64,000 nt of DNA from Nectonema munidae (Eukaryota; Nematomorpha; Nectonematoida; Nectonematidae), in assembly GCA_030549495.1 (NCBI GenBank), contig JAUIRK010000008.1, forward strand, positions 310,001 to 374,000. The letters run 5' to 3'. The translations under genes were made by a program, and so were the position numbers. The notes under the pieces are model-generated. The model did not search any database and had not been told where the DNA came from. It saw only the letters and a list, made by a program, of their open reading frames with translations. Within the stretch, counting starts at the first letter, position 1. Each line of letters opens with the position of its first letter. Positions 50,731 through 61,799 of this stretch are shown piece after piece.

Positions 50731-53700
50731 TATAGTAACAAAGACCCTAATATTTTATTTTAGAAAAAATATAACGAAACTTACGTGAAGAAAAAAATGT
50801 AACTTGTAAGCGAGTGTGAAACACTTTTCAATATAAAAGATAGAAACAAAGCTTGGCTTTTATTTTGTAAACAAAAGTATTTGTGAATAATGTGTACTGG
50901 TATCAATGTTGAAATGGATTGTTAATCTCCATATGTTAGCGCGTGTGGTATCACGTGGAAGGTATATTCATCATTGAAAAAAAATCAGACTTTTTTCTCT
51001 AACATATGCCATTCCCGAAAATTGATCAATGCGATTTTCCTTCTTCTTCTTCTTCATCTATTTCTTGATCTTTTCCCATTTTCTATGCGGTCGAGTTTTT
51101 GATTTTCGTTCTAAAATTTTTTCTTCGTCTGATTTAATGCGTTTTTCTTACGATATCCTTATTCGTTTCAATGATTCTTATTCAATCACGATCATTATAT
51201 TTCTCTATGTGACGATCCCTATTGAAGATGATGAAAAATTGTAATGAAGCTTATAAATGAGAAATTATGAAATCTTATATAGGAATAAAGTTAGATATCG
51301 TAATATGAAATAAATGTTGCACATAAAAAGAATGATATTTTATTTCGAGTATTGTAAAGATAAATATAATAGAGTATAAGGTGTTGAAAAGCACTGAACT
51401 TTTATAACCATACTTTCAACTGTCTTCTTCAGGACGCAAAATATAAATTAAAGTTGTTTGAAACACACGTCAACGACAATAATTAAAAATAGAAATAATT
51501 TAGTTTCTGATCTTCTGTAAAAAAAAAAAATTTCTTCGTGTAAATAATCGAAATATGTAAAGAGTACATGTCAAAATAATATAAATATAACAAATAAAAA
51601 TTCCATTTTAAAAAATTGAAGGCCAGCTGTTTTCCACACCACCATTGAGGTACAGCGTATAAGCGCATTAACTTTTTTTTAAGTGGAAGTTTCCCCAGTA
51701 GGTATATCGTAACCACTGTTTAAATGTATACTGTTTTTAAACCTCTTTTGTGTTTTTGACATTTTATTTTGTCGTTTTGTAATTCTCTTTTAGTAATTTT
51801 TTTCACTTGTAATTGTGTCTTTTTTCTGAATTCTTTCATATATCAATTGCCTTGTTAAAATATTGTTACATAAATTTTTTAGTTACTCCTTTATAAAAAT
51901 GTACAAATGATTGGTAAATAATTTTTTTTCTTTCTTTCTTTATTATTTTGTAATTCTAATTGGTTTCCAAACTAAGAGAGATATTCTATTTCAAAAAAAC
52001 ACTTTTAACTGGTTTCATTTTTTAATATTAAAATTAGCGATATATTGTCAATTGAGACGAATCCATCCATCTGTTGAATGCTCGCTCTTCGAAAAAGTTC
52101 TTACATTTTTTGAAATCTGGTGACTTAATTTTTTATCAAAATTTGATAACTTTTATCGATCTATTTTCCGTGTCAAAAAATACTAGGAAAACTAATGAAA
52201 CAGCGAAAAGTGTCAATTGACAAAATTGCATAACGAAGGTTTATCAATAGAATAGCCAATCATATCCAAAAGATTCTAAAGACACTTTAATATTCAAAAC
52301 AAAATTAAGTTGCAGTAAATTTAATTAAAATTATTTCCGCATATTTTGGAAGTAGTTAATAGAGATTGACAACTGGCGTCATTTTGCAGGAATCACAACT
52401 CATTACGTTTCTCTTTTATGATCAATGTGTGACATAACACATATGAAAAGCTTGCAAATCGACAAACAGAGAGAAACAGGTCGTGAATGTAAAAAAATAG
52501 CTATGATTAATTACCCTCGATGCTTGGTCAAAACATCCGAAAACCAAAACGTCCAAACAAGATTAAAATTAACCATGAAATTGAGATGTGATTAACCTGT
52601 ATTCATTATTTTTTTACATCTTTCTAAAGATAATAAATACTAAATATCATTTTGATCATTTTATTTTTAATTTTTTTATAATTTTTCTCTAGTGCAATTT
52701 TTGAGTGAAATTATTGGACTGTCTTTCCGCTTTTGCTTAGTGATGGACTAATATCCCTCTTAAACCTCCCATCAAGATAAAAAGATCAAATTGCGACATA
52801 AAATTTGTATATGCACTTTGCACAAAGAGCAATGCTGATATCTTTATAACGGATGGTGCAGCGGGGAGAGCAAGAAACATGGAAAAGAAAAACAATGAAG
52901 TTCTGTTTCGTTCCAAGATAAGCAAAATCTTAAGAATGTTTTTTTAATCACATATAGTAATGATGAAATTGTTATGAATGCACAAGTTCTTTTTACTGAG
53001 TTCTTAATTGATACTAATAATTCTATCGAAAAATATAAAAGCGAGGAAAGCCGTTGAGTTAGAGGCAAACTCGAAAACAAATATTTTCATCTTTTTTAAT
53101 TCAAAAAATTTCAATGATATATGTCTTGCATGCAAAAATCCTCTTCCGAAAAAGTTGGCCTGCGTGTTCAAGACGGATGATAAAGGGCTGAAGCTACGCA
53201 AGTAAAAAAGTGTAGTTTCCTACTCCTAGTATTTGTAAAAACATGCACCACCCTTTTTGCTTAGTGTATAAATAAACAAATACTATTTATATATATAGTT
53301 TTTACATGACAACTATGTGTGAACATAAAAGTTTTCAGAAGAATTTCAAACGGTTTTAGACTTTGTGGAATATGCTTCCAGTTTTTGATAGAGAACTTTC
53401 GAATTTTTAAGAATTAGCTAAAGAAACTTATTTTAAATAAATAATAATGCATCTAAAGGTTGGTATCATGTTTTTAACTCTTTAATTAGGAGCTTTTGAT
53501 CCAAATATTTTGAAATTTATTCATATGTTAAAACAAGAACAGACTAGAGTTGAAGTAGAAGTCAAAAAAATGTTTTTCTGATAGTGAAATTTTGTTTAAC
53601 GAAAAAAATATGACGATTCTGCTCTAAGAATTCAGTAAATTGTAAAGAACTTTGAAATATTTAAGAGCAATAGATGATAATTGATCTCTCTAACACTTTT

Positions 53701-53785
53701 AATATTTAATAACAATTTTAAAATCTGTTGTTTTTATTTTAAATTTTAAAGATGACTTTTTAAATTTTAAACTCCTTATTTCATT
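50731..53785. other. Non-coding stretch with one short repeat
   Basis: AT-rich. It contains the second copy of the 55-bp repeat (52182-52236) and several unsupported frames (51029-51244, 52844-53080, 53008-53205). No domain was recognised. Confidence 0.35.
52182..52236. repeat. ~55-bp direct repeat, copy 2
   Basis: Matches 49455-49512 almost exactly in the same orientation. It lies outside the recognisable piggyBac coding region. Confidence 0.7.
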
Positions 53786-53789
53786 TGTT

Positions 53790-55018
53790 CTTAACATGAA
53801 AGTATGACACAGTTGATGCTTTATACTTTGATTTTCGCTAGGCATTTGACGGAGTTCCACACAATTATTTACTAAGTAAATTAAAAACCTATAACATTTA
53901 TCTTGGAATTATTAAATGGATAGACGACTTCCTGACAAATAGAATCCAATTTGTCACTGTGAACGGCTCCTATCAAATCCAAATAGTGGAGTAGTGCAAG
54001 GTAGTGTGATAGGACCTCTACTTTTTAATCTATACACAAACGAATTGGAAACGCAAATTGAGTCCAACTTGAAATTATTTGCCGATGATCTTAAGTTGTA
54101 CTCTGAATCCACCAAAAATTCAACGACCCAACTTCAAACTGACCTTTACACTCTATATCAATCGTGTACACATTGTGGTATTGATCTAAATTTCGCAAAA
54201 TGTTATCATTTACAAATTGGTTGTCAAAACTGCGCTACACTTATTATATTGGTGGTCATAATATCACTCGTACTTCGCAAATAAACGATTTAGGCATTAT
54301 CGTTGATAATTCTTTGAAATTCAAGCTTCATTTTTCGAAAATAATGTCTAAAGCTTACGCTGTATTTCACTCAATTTATCGTCAGTTATCCTCCTTTGAA
54401 GCAGAAATAGCTACTCCTATACACAGAGCGTTAATCCGCCCTATTCTGGAATACGGTTATGTTATCGCACAGCCAAGCTGTAAAAATGAGCGTTAGAAAA
54501 AGTACAGAAGCGAATAACCAAAAAAATTACAGGGCTCAAACAATTATCCTAAAAAGGAAGACTGCAAACGTTGTCTTTACCACTACTATCACATCGATAT
54601 AGAAGAAACGATATGATTACAGTTTATAACATCATAAACGAAAATATCTTAGCTAACCATAGAATACTTCCTCAGTTTTCCTCAAGGATTCAAAGAAAGC
54701 ATCAGAGTAAGTTTATAAAGAGTCGCCACAAAAAACGCTTGCGAAAAATTTTTCTCTAATAGAATTGTTAACTGGAACAGTCTTCCTGCTGATGTTATAA
54801 ACTCCCCTTCATAAAGAGTATTCAAGAAAGGCCTGGATAACTTCTGGAAAAATATGTTGTAGGATTAAGTCTTTACCTTTGTATTCTTCTTTTCCATATT
54901 TAGCAATTATAATGTTTAAACGATTTCTATATCTTTTTTTCTTCCACACATTGATGCGATTACCACAGCCAAAATGGCCTTTTTTCGCTTGATAAAATTA
55001 TGTTATGTTATGTTATAC
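53790..55018 (+). mobile_element. LINE 3' half (CR1/L2/Jockey-like) with short tandem tail
   Basis: The reverse transcriptase blocks are in order: ALYFDFR and AFDGVPHNYLLSKLK, then VVQGSVIGPLLFNLYTNEL-like sequence with LFADDLKLYS, the catalytic 'ADD' motif intact. QINDLGIIVDNSLKFKLHFS, LIRPILEYGYVIAQPS, HRYRRNDMITVYNIIN and NRIVNWNSLPADVINSPS follow. Stops and frame changes make it inactive. The element ends near 55000-55018 in repeats of TTATG, a typical microsatellite-like LINE tail. The endonuclease and ORF1 are absent (5' truncation). Confidence 0.82.
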
Positions 55019-56240
55019 TTTAAATTTGGGTTTGCGTTGTCGCTTGTTACTGTACATTTTTATCTTGCAACGGTTTGGTGTAGTATTTGCCTTTTTTTTC
55101 CTAGAACCCTCACAGAGTCTTAAAACTCTGCATCATTTCAATAAACGTGTGTTCTGAACTTCTTTTCTTTTTAGGCAAATTGTTCTCAGCTGATTTGAAA
55201 GCTTGTCACGCATTTCTCTCCTTTTCACTCAGTACTCTACCGAACTTTCCATTCTTCATTACGCTTCCAATCTGAGAGATATTCCCGGAATCCAATTTTG
55301 CATCACTGACTTAAATTTGACTATATTTTACAAAACACTGTAGTTAAGACCTGGGAAGAGTTTTCTTTTCTTCGTAAGGAATGAGTAAATTTTTTTTATT
55401 TTTTTTTATTTTTTTTTTATTTTGAATGAGCAAACGGTATCTCTTTCACTATGCTCTATATTTTTGTTATCTATTCACCTTTCATCTCACAGGCAGTTCA
55501 AACATGGGTATTCAGTGGGCAAAAGTGCAAAAAAAGAGAGTAGACGGAAAAGGTCATGACTACATCATTCCACTTTGCAAAAAAACTTAATCCTTCATAG
55601 TAAGAAACTTGAATCACTTTCATGTGTGTGTTGTAAATGTTTGCATGGTATTCGACTAGCCTAGCAATAGCGACTTTCAAAAGCTTTTGGAAGCTTATAC
55701 AGCCTGAAACTTACATGTATTTGTTCTATAGTGAGTTTGCCTGTGTTAGACATATATATCTTTTGATTTTTTTGTCATTTTTTCAAAAAGTATTCAAACA
55801 ATAAGAATATGAAAGGAAATCAGTTAGAGTGCCTTTCAAAGCACCAGTTTACAAAATCTTGCCTTAGATGAGAGACCGTTTTTCCCCGAAAAGTTCATTG
55901 AACTTATACTATTCCAATTTTTTCACAAATTTAGACGTTTTTCACACAAGCTTCTTAAAATTTTTTTATCATGTGTTACTACACACTAGTGATTAGATTT
56001 AGTGAAAATTGTGAATAATTAGTAAACACGATTAATTACCAACACTAGTACACACGTGTTCATTTTAAATTTCAGAACCACATTCAAAGTAAAGCATAAG
56101 CATTTTTAAATACATACAAAAGGCCCTTTCCCCCACTAGTCTGAATGGCGGTGCCCTTTCCAAAATCGATTTCTTCGATAGTTTCTCTTCATTTTCCCAT
56201 TTTTCAGAAACTTTTGGAGAGAATTAGAAATCAATGAAAT
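55019..56240. other. Non-coding stretch
   Basis: No gene recognised. Around 55985-56055, CACTAGTGATTAGATT and an inverted-looking ATTACCAACACTAGT suggest a very short decayed MITE. Confidence 0.3.
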
Positions 56241-56319
56241 TCTTAATTCTTTATGTAATAAAAACATTCAGAATAAAAAACAAACTATGCTCACCTCCTC
56301 CTCAAATCGCCATATATGT

Positions 56320-56457
56320 GCACATATTCATACACACACATCTCTCCAGGTCCAACCAAAGCGGTTCGGTCGCCACTGGAATGGTGATAACAAGGTATTT
56401 GGCAGTGGCAGCCACGAACAACGACCACAAGAGAGCAAATGCATTTTTATAATTCAT
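56320..56457 (-). other. Exon-like fragment with a membrane segment
   Basis: From an ATG near 56457 the minus strand reads MNYKNAFALLWSLFVAATAK, then YLVITIPVATEPLWLDLE, a hydrophobic segment followed by a 'PLW' that vaguely resembles the first segment of claudin-like proteins. There is no good donor and no partner exon. Very tentative. Confidence 0.2.
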
Positions 56458-56532
56458 AAAGCAGTATTTAAGAGAAACTTTAAGTATATGCGCCAACTCT
56501 ACCGACTTAGACGGTAGTTTAACGATTTTCAA

Positions 56533-57816
56533 GTGCTTCTAACGCCTGTCGCTCTTAGTTACAAATGTTACTGCTTCGTTGTTGTCTGATTGACAGTTAC
56601 GAGAATTATTATCGTAGAGAGTATGTTAATTTACAATTCATGATACTTAAAAGCTTTCATTTCTGTTTCGAACAAGTTCAGTTATGGGCATGAGAAATAA
56701 TCTATATGCTCACTCCTGGCATCCAAGTTAAACATATTAAACTCACTGTGATGAGTGGCCACTCACAGCAAAACTGCTCCCTAAAGCAAAAAGCTGCACA
56801 TACTAAGCCCTTTTTAGGAGGAAAAAGGAATCTGAAAATTGAAGGTTACCTTGGTAAATTAGAAATCTATTCACCATATGTTGAATGCATTGACTGCGCA
56901 ATTTATAATAAATCTTTGTCATCTTTGTCATTACAGTGTATAATTTCTATCGATTTTTGCACTCCATATGTTGGCAATTATGATTTGTTAAGATAACTGA
57001 TAGATCATACTCTATATATGGTAGTGTTTAAAAATTTTTGAAAATTGAATGGTCGTTAAACCTTTATGTGGAATTGTCCATGAGGTAATCATCGTAGGAT
57101 TGGAAATCAGAAGGACGTTTGCAGCATTTGCTATGCCAACAAATGGATCGGGGTAAAAAATCAATGTATGAAAAAGAAAAAAACAGATTTTAAAACTCTT
57201 TATTAGTAATTGATCATTTATTCACAAAAAGAGGTCGTAGCGAATAATTAATACAGTACAAAAAAAAGAATTTATGTATTTAAACAAACAATTATTCAAT
57301 ATACTCTTTATGGTATTCACAGGATTTTCAGACATTTGAATTAAACTTTTTTTGATTTGCTAAGGATATCAAAAATATTTTTTTAAAAAATCGTTATATA
57401 TTAGTATTAATATTTATTTATAAAAAAACAAAACGTATTATAAAATCTTTAGAAGATTAGTATGAGCGATGGAAGCAACTTGCAAACTAATTGAAAAGAT
57501 AACGTGTGATCAAAAGAAATAATTAAAAAAAATATGTATCTTGACTAAATGGAAGATCTACCATGTTCTAATGAACTGGGAAGTGGTGTAATGATCTAAT
57601 ATTGGGTGCTTCAAAAAAGATTTTGACCGTGAAAAAGAAGTTCCTCTTTTACAAATGAAAAATCTTTAAATCTTTAGCTTATCATCTAGGATTATAATTT
57701 TCATTTAACTAAGATGGGTAGTAAATCTGAAAAGGCACAGATGCTAATATGTGAAGATTTAGTCATTATCAAGGTATTTTTTAATTTAAATTGAATGTGT
57801 CGATCTTTTTCCTTTT
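56533..57816. other. Non-coding AT-rich stretch
   Basis: The 96-codon plus-strand frame at 56706-56996 has no recognisable motif or splice context. Nothing else seen. Confidence 0.3.
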
Positions 57817-58325
57817 GCGTGAAAGAGAGGGTCTTTTAGATGAAGAAGGTGGACAAATTTTTGTAATGATTTCATCAGAAAAAAAATCTTTGAACTGGGA
57901 TTGATTAACATATATTTAGGCTGAGTATCTGTTCATATCACTTGATAATAAAATACAAGATACTGAAAAAAAGCCTAAGATCATCAAGAAGATTCTTTAA
58001 TCCTAATGCTTTGAGAGAGGAAAAAATCTGTTCAAAATAAATCCCTAAAAAAGTTTTTTCGAAAAAACTTTTGCATGAAAGAGAGGAGACTTTTAGATGA
58101 AGAAAGTCGACAAATTTTTGCAATGAATATCACGAAAGATTTCATTAGAAAAAAACTTTTGAAGTGCGATTGGTTGACAAATATCCATGGTGAATATCTG
58201 TTCATATCATTTCATAATAAAATACACGATACTGATAAAAAAAAAGCCTAAGATCACCAAGAAGATTTTTTAATGAGAATGCTTTGAGCGCGGGTAAAAT
58301 CTGTTCAAAATAAAACCTTAAAATG
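57817..58325. repeat. Tandem duplication, two units of about 255 bp
   Basis: The unit starting GAAAGAGAGGGTCTTTTAGA near 57820 recurs as GAAAGAGAGGAGACTTTTAG near 58076. The alignment continues through AAGCCTAAGATCATCAAGAA and AATCTGTTCAAAATAAA in each unit. Differences are scattered, so the duplication is not recent. Confidence 0.8.
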
Positions 58326-58644
58326 TCAATTCGAACAAAGATTGCAGAAAATAAATTTCTGATGAAAGAAGAGCTACCAATAAACGATCATCATAGAATG
58401 AATAGCAAAATTACATGCTGTAAAGTATAGAAGATAGGACGTAGAGACTACGAGCCGATAACGAATTTGTAGCCAAAACGATGGGGGTCCTATAGAGATA
58501 CATAATTTATTGAAAATGAAATATTTTGAATGAATTAAACACCTAAAGTTGGTTTATTAAATAAATTAAGAAAATAATTACCAGAGTAATACTGCAAGTA
58601 GAAGTTATTTCTATGTTTATATATTTACATTGATTTACAGGTTT

Positions 58645-59125
58645 AATCGATTTTTTTGACAGGTTTTATTGATTTCATAAAAAATGAACATCACCATTAA
58701 ATTCTACATACTTGAAAATGGGCCTATTAAAAAACTTTTTATAAAAATAAAAATTTTGACATGGGCTGTCATATTTAAATTATTTTTTGTCAGGTTTGAC
58801 TGATTTCATTTAAAAAAAAGGAATATCACCAGTAGACACAGCGTACTTGAAGATGGATATATATGTGTAAAAAACCTTATATAATTATTTGGATAGAATG
58901 TTTCTTTTTGAGTTAAATCAATTTTTTAACAGGTTTGAAAAAATGAAAATCACTACTGAATTCAGCATATTTGAAAATGGGTATACATGTGTAAAAAACT
59001 TTATATACTTATCTAGATAAAAAGTTCCTTTTTGAGATGAGCTGTCACTTTTAGATCAATTTTTTGACAGGTTTGATTGATTTTGATTAAAAAAATGGAC
59101 ATCACCACTGAATTCAGCATAGTTA
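58645..59125. repeat. Tandem array, about 3.5-4 units of ~137 bp
   Basis: Each unit carries TTTTTGACAGGTTTGATTGA, AAATCACCACTGAATTCAGC-like and TTGAAAATGGGTAT-like segments, at about 58648, 58785, 58921 and 59060. Units are moderately diverged. Confidence 0.8.
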
Positions 59126-59205
59126 AAATATATATATAACATTAAAAATATTTATAAAAACTTATTAATATCTGAGAAAAGTAAGAGGGGGAGGGGGCAC
59201 TTTAC

Positions 59206-59220
59206 GCCCCCCCCCCCCCC
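59206..59220. repeat. Poly(C) tract in a GC-rich patch
   Basis: A run of about 15 C within GCACTTTACGCCCC, followed by a GGGGCTAAAATAGCCCCCCT palindrome-like stretch near 59279-59298. The patch may be a MITE end, but no partner was found. Confidence 0.6.
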
Positions 59221-60004
59221 GCACCACTTGAGCGGACAAATTTAGCCCAGCACTAATAGGGTTAAGAAAAAAGGAAGCGGGGCTAAAATAGCCCCCCTTC
59301 ACTCAGTAAATAAAAATAGCTTCCTATATATATTCACATCAAACTGATAGAGATTACTTTGGTAAGCAATTAGCATGCTAAGGTATTAGAAAGTTGTAAA
59401 TTTTGGTTAAGATACACAAATGAGCACAGTCTTTATATATTTATTTCTTTAGTCTTGTAACTATAGAATTTAAAAAAAATTTTAAACTATGTAAAATATT
59501 TTGGATATTTTTTTTTTTAAAAATAGTTCATATTTGATTTCTATGAAAACACAAAATAATCGATCGCATCATTACAGCTTCTTCTAATGATCACTTTTAG
59601 TATTTGCGGATTTCTATACCAGAGAGAATGGGCCTCGATAAAAAGATGAACATCGTGAAAATGAAGGGATGACATATATCATATATTCAACCAATGGAAG
59701 CAAAGAATATGCTAAATTTCGATAAAAAAAAGCTTGAATATTTAGAGGTTATTGCAGCGACATAATAAAATATGATGAACGATAGGACTGGAATAACATT
59801 TCACATTTTTATATGTTCAAATAATAAATATATTTAAAAATTAATAAGGGAATGAAGATAAGCCTTTAGTGTTAAACTAATATATCAAAAATCAACTTAT
59901 AAACAAAATGAAAGTGGATCACTTTAAAAAGGCCGCCTACAAGAAATTTGAGTAAAATTAGATTTTGTATTAACAATTTATTTGAGAACATAAGAACAAT
60001 CAGA

Positions 60005-60024
60005 AAAGAAAAGAAAAGAAAAGA
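60005..60024. repeat. AAAAG pentanucleotide repeat
   Basis: Four perfect units of a purine-only repeat in AT-rich DNA. Confidence 0.75.
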
Positions 60025-60029
60025 GAGCT

Positions 60030-61290
60030 GAGGAAAGGCATTGAGATCACTTGCTGGCGAATAGAAATATACTTTTTGGAGGAGCGAGTAAGCTTCTATC
60101 TAGAATGTGGTATTGATTACGAATTACTTTATGTGAATCCTAAATCTGTTAGTTTCTTTTCCTTCCAATCAAAAGCTTATTTGAGAATATGATTGAAGCT
60201 TTCACAGTTGTTATTGGCCCATTTCATTTTATTACCCACAAAACAACTTTTATTTTCTCAAAGTAGATTATAAAACTAGGAACATGATTTTTTATTATGT
60301 CTCTTGTCAACATAAGCCTTGTTTCAAAAGTCAAGATGTCTTTAGATTTGATAAGTCCCTTAAATCCAAATATTTTAGATGTAATTGTTTGTCTTTAGGC
60401 ATTACACAAACCGATTTTATCTATTAATCTTGTAATGACGTTGTTTTTTAAGTGTCTTGTTTGTGCGTGTCATTATTGAAGCACGAGGAAACGCTTTGAG
60501 AAAAGTCCTAAAACTGGTGAAGATAAAGAATTATTATCAAACTGCAGATAAATGATGAAAACATGATTGGATATTCATTAGTGCTTCGCTTCTTCACGGC
60601 AAGATTCTTGGAAACAGTGCTTGTAACATAAAGATTAGCCAGAGTATAGGTTTTATCAATGCCTAAAATTGTTGTTAGACAGCTTGGTGAAGAACAACAA
60701 AATCTTTGAATATCCGTTATCTGCTCTTTGGTGTATAAAATAACACAAGGACACAGATTAATGGATAGGAGTTGGAATGGGTATCTAACAAAATGAAGAT
60801 TGATTTTGTAGGTACTTTGAGTATGATATTTTCCAAATACCATATGGAAATGAAACTGATATCAACTAAAAAAATGACAAAAGATTCTTCTTTGATAGAA
60901 GTGATATTGATCAATTCTAAAAACTCTTGTAAACAATGAAGATGAAAAGGATTTCTGGCCAAACTTTAGTTTTCCAGTGACATTTTATCAATAATGTCAT
61001 GGAAATAGTTTTTAAGTTCTTCTTCGAAGCTTGAAAAATATTCTATGATCTCTTGTAAGCTTTCATTTTCAAGTTGTTTTTTACCTACGATTTCATTGTG
61101 GTGTTGAAATGTTTAATAGCAAAGATCTTTCAATTTTTTTTTGAAAAGAGTGAGAGTTTATCAAGGAAAGCCTTGGTGGCATCAGTATACATAATGATAG
61201 TCGTATCGAAACTGTAGTTTTTGGTTGTCTTCAAATCTTCAGTCTGCCAAATAATCAAGATTTACTTAAACTTAATGCCTTCAAAGTTCG
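60030..61290 (-). mobile_element. MULE-like transposase fossil
   Basis: Minus-strand frames contain CLTTILGIDKTYTLANLYVT followed by NEYPIMFSSFI, matching the '.DTTF.LG.FYVT ... P.....FIH' block of a MULE-type transposase family found in invertebrates. About 400 bases further, MKWANNNCESFNHILKQAFD then WKEKKLTDL matches the 'NN.ESFNH.LK...W' block of the same family. Upstream pieces (60717-61290) are probably N-terminal but too decayed to align. No termini were identified. The order and orientation of the two blocks support one element. Confidence 0.6.
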
Positions 61291-61294
61291 GTAA

Positions 61295-61570
61295 CTGGAC
61301 AATTGCACCGCAACGATAATTGCCCCCGATAAATATAATTATTTTGAAAAATATGATTAATTTTAGAGTTAGTTTTTGCGATGTAATTAATTATGATTAA
61401 ATTGTACGGCTCAAAATTTGAAATTATAGTTTAATAATTTTTTCTTAAATGTTTTTCATATTTTTTATTAATATTTAAAATGTTTTTTTCATTTTTTAGA
61501 ATAATCAAATTTTATATCAGGGGCAGTTGTCCGCGGAAATTATCCTAGTGGGCAATTGTCCTAAAACCCA
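61295..61570. repeat. MITE, copy 2 of the 26731-27130 family
   Basis: The left end GGACAATTGCACCGCAACGA plus TAATTGCCCCCGATA pairs with an inverted right end (GGGGCAGTTGTCCGCGGAAA and TCCTAGTGGGCAATTGTCC). It aligns with 26731-27130 in reverse orientation through the AT-rich interior. Confidence 0.7.
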
Positions 61571-61660
61571 AAATTCTTCAATAAATGTTCTGCTTTCCTT
61601 GAGAAATAGCCATAACGCAAAGAAAGGCATTACTCGTAGACAACCAAAAAATAGACATGT

Positions 61661-61786
61661 TAACCCGTTAGCGGCCAGAGTCGACTTTACAAAAATAAAA
61701 TCCTCTGCTTTTATCAATGCTCTTTAATACAAATCTTCTGCTTTACATTAAATATCGTCTGATTATTCTGGTCGTTAACGGGTTAT
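61661..61786. repeat. piggyBac-type MITE with TTAA-like flanks
   Basis: The core runs 61665-61782. The left side is TTAA then CCCGTTAGCGGCCAGAGTC; the right side is CTGGTCGTTAACGGG then TTAT. CCC...GGG ends next to TTAA are the piggyBac insertion signature; the right TTAA has one change. The element is 118 bp with no coding. The copy at 2608-2715 is related. Confidence 0.8.
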
Positions 61787-61799
61787 TTTGGTGTGTAGA

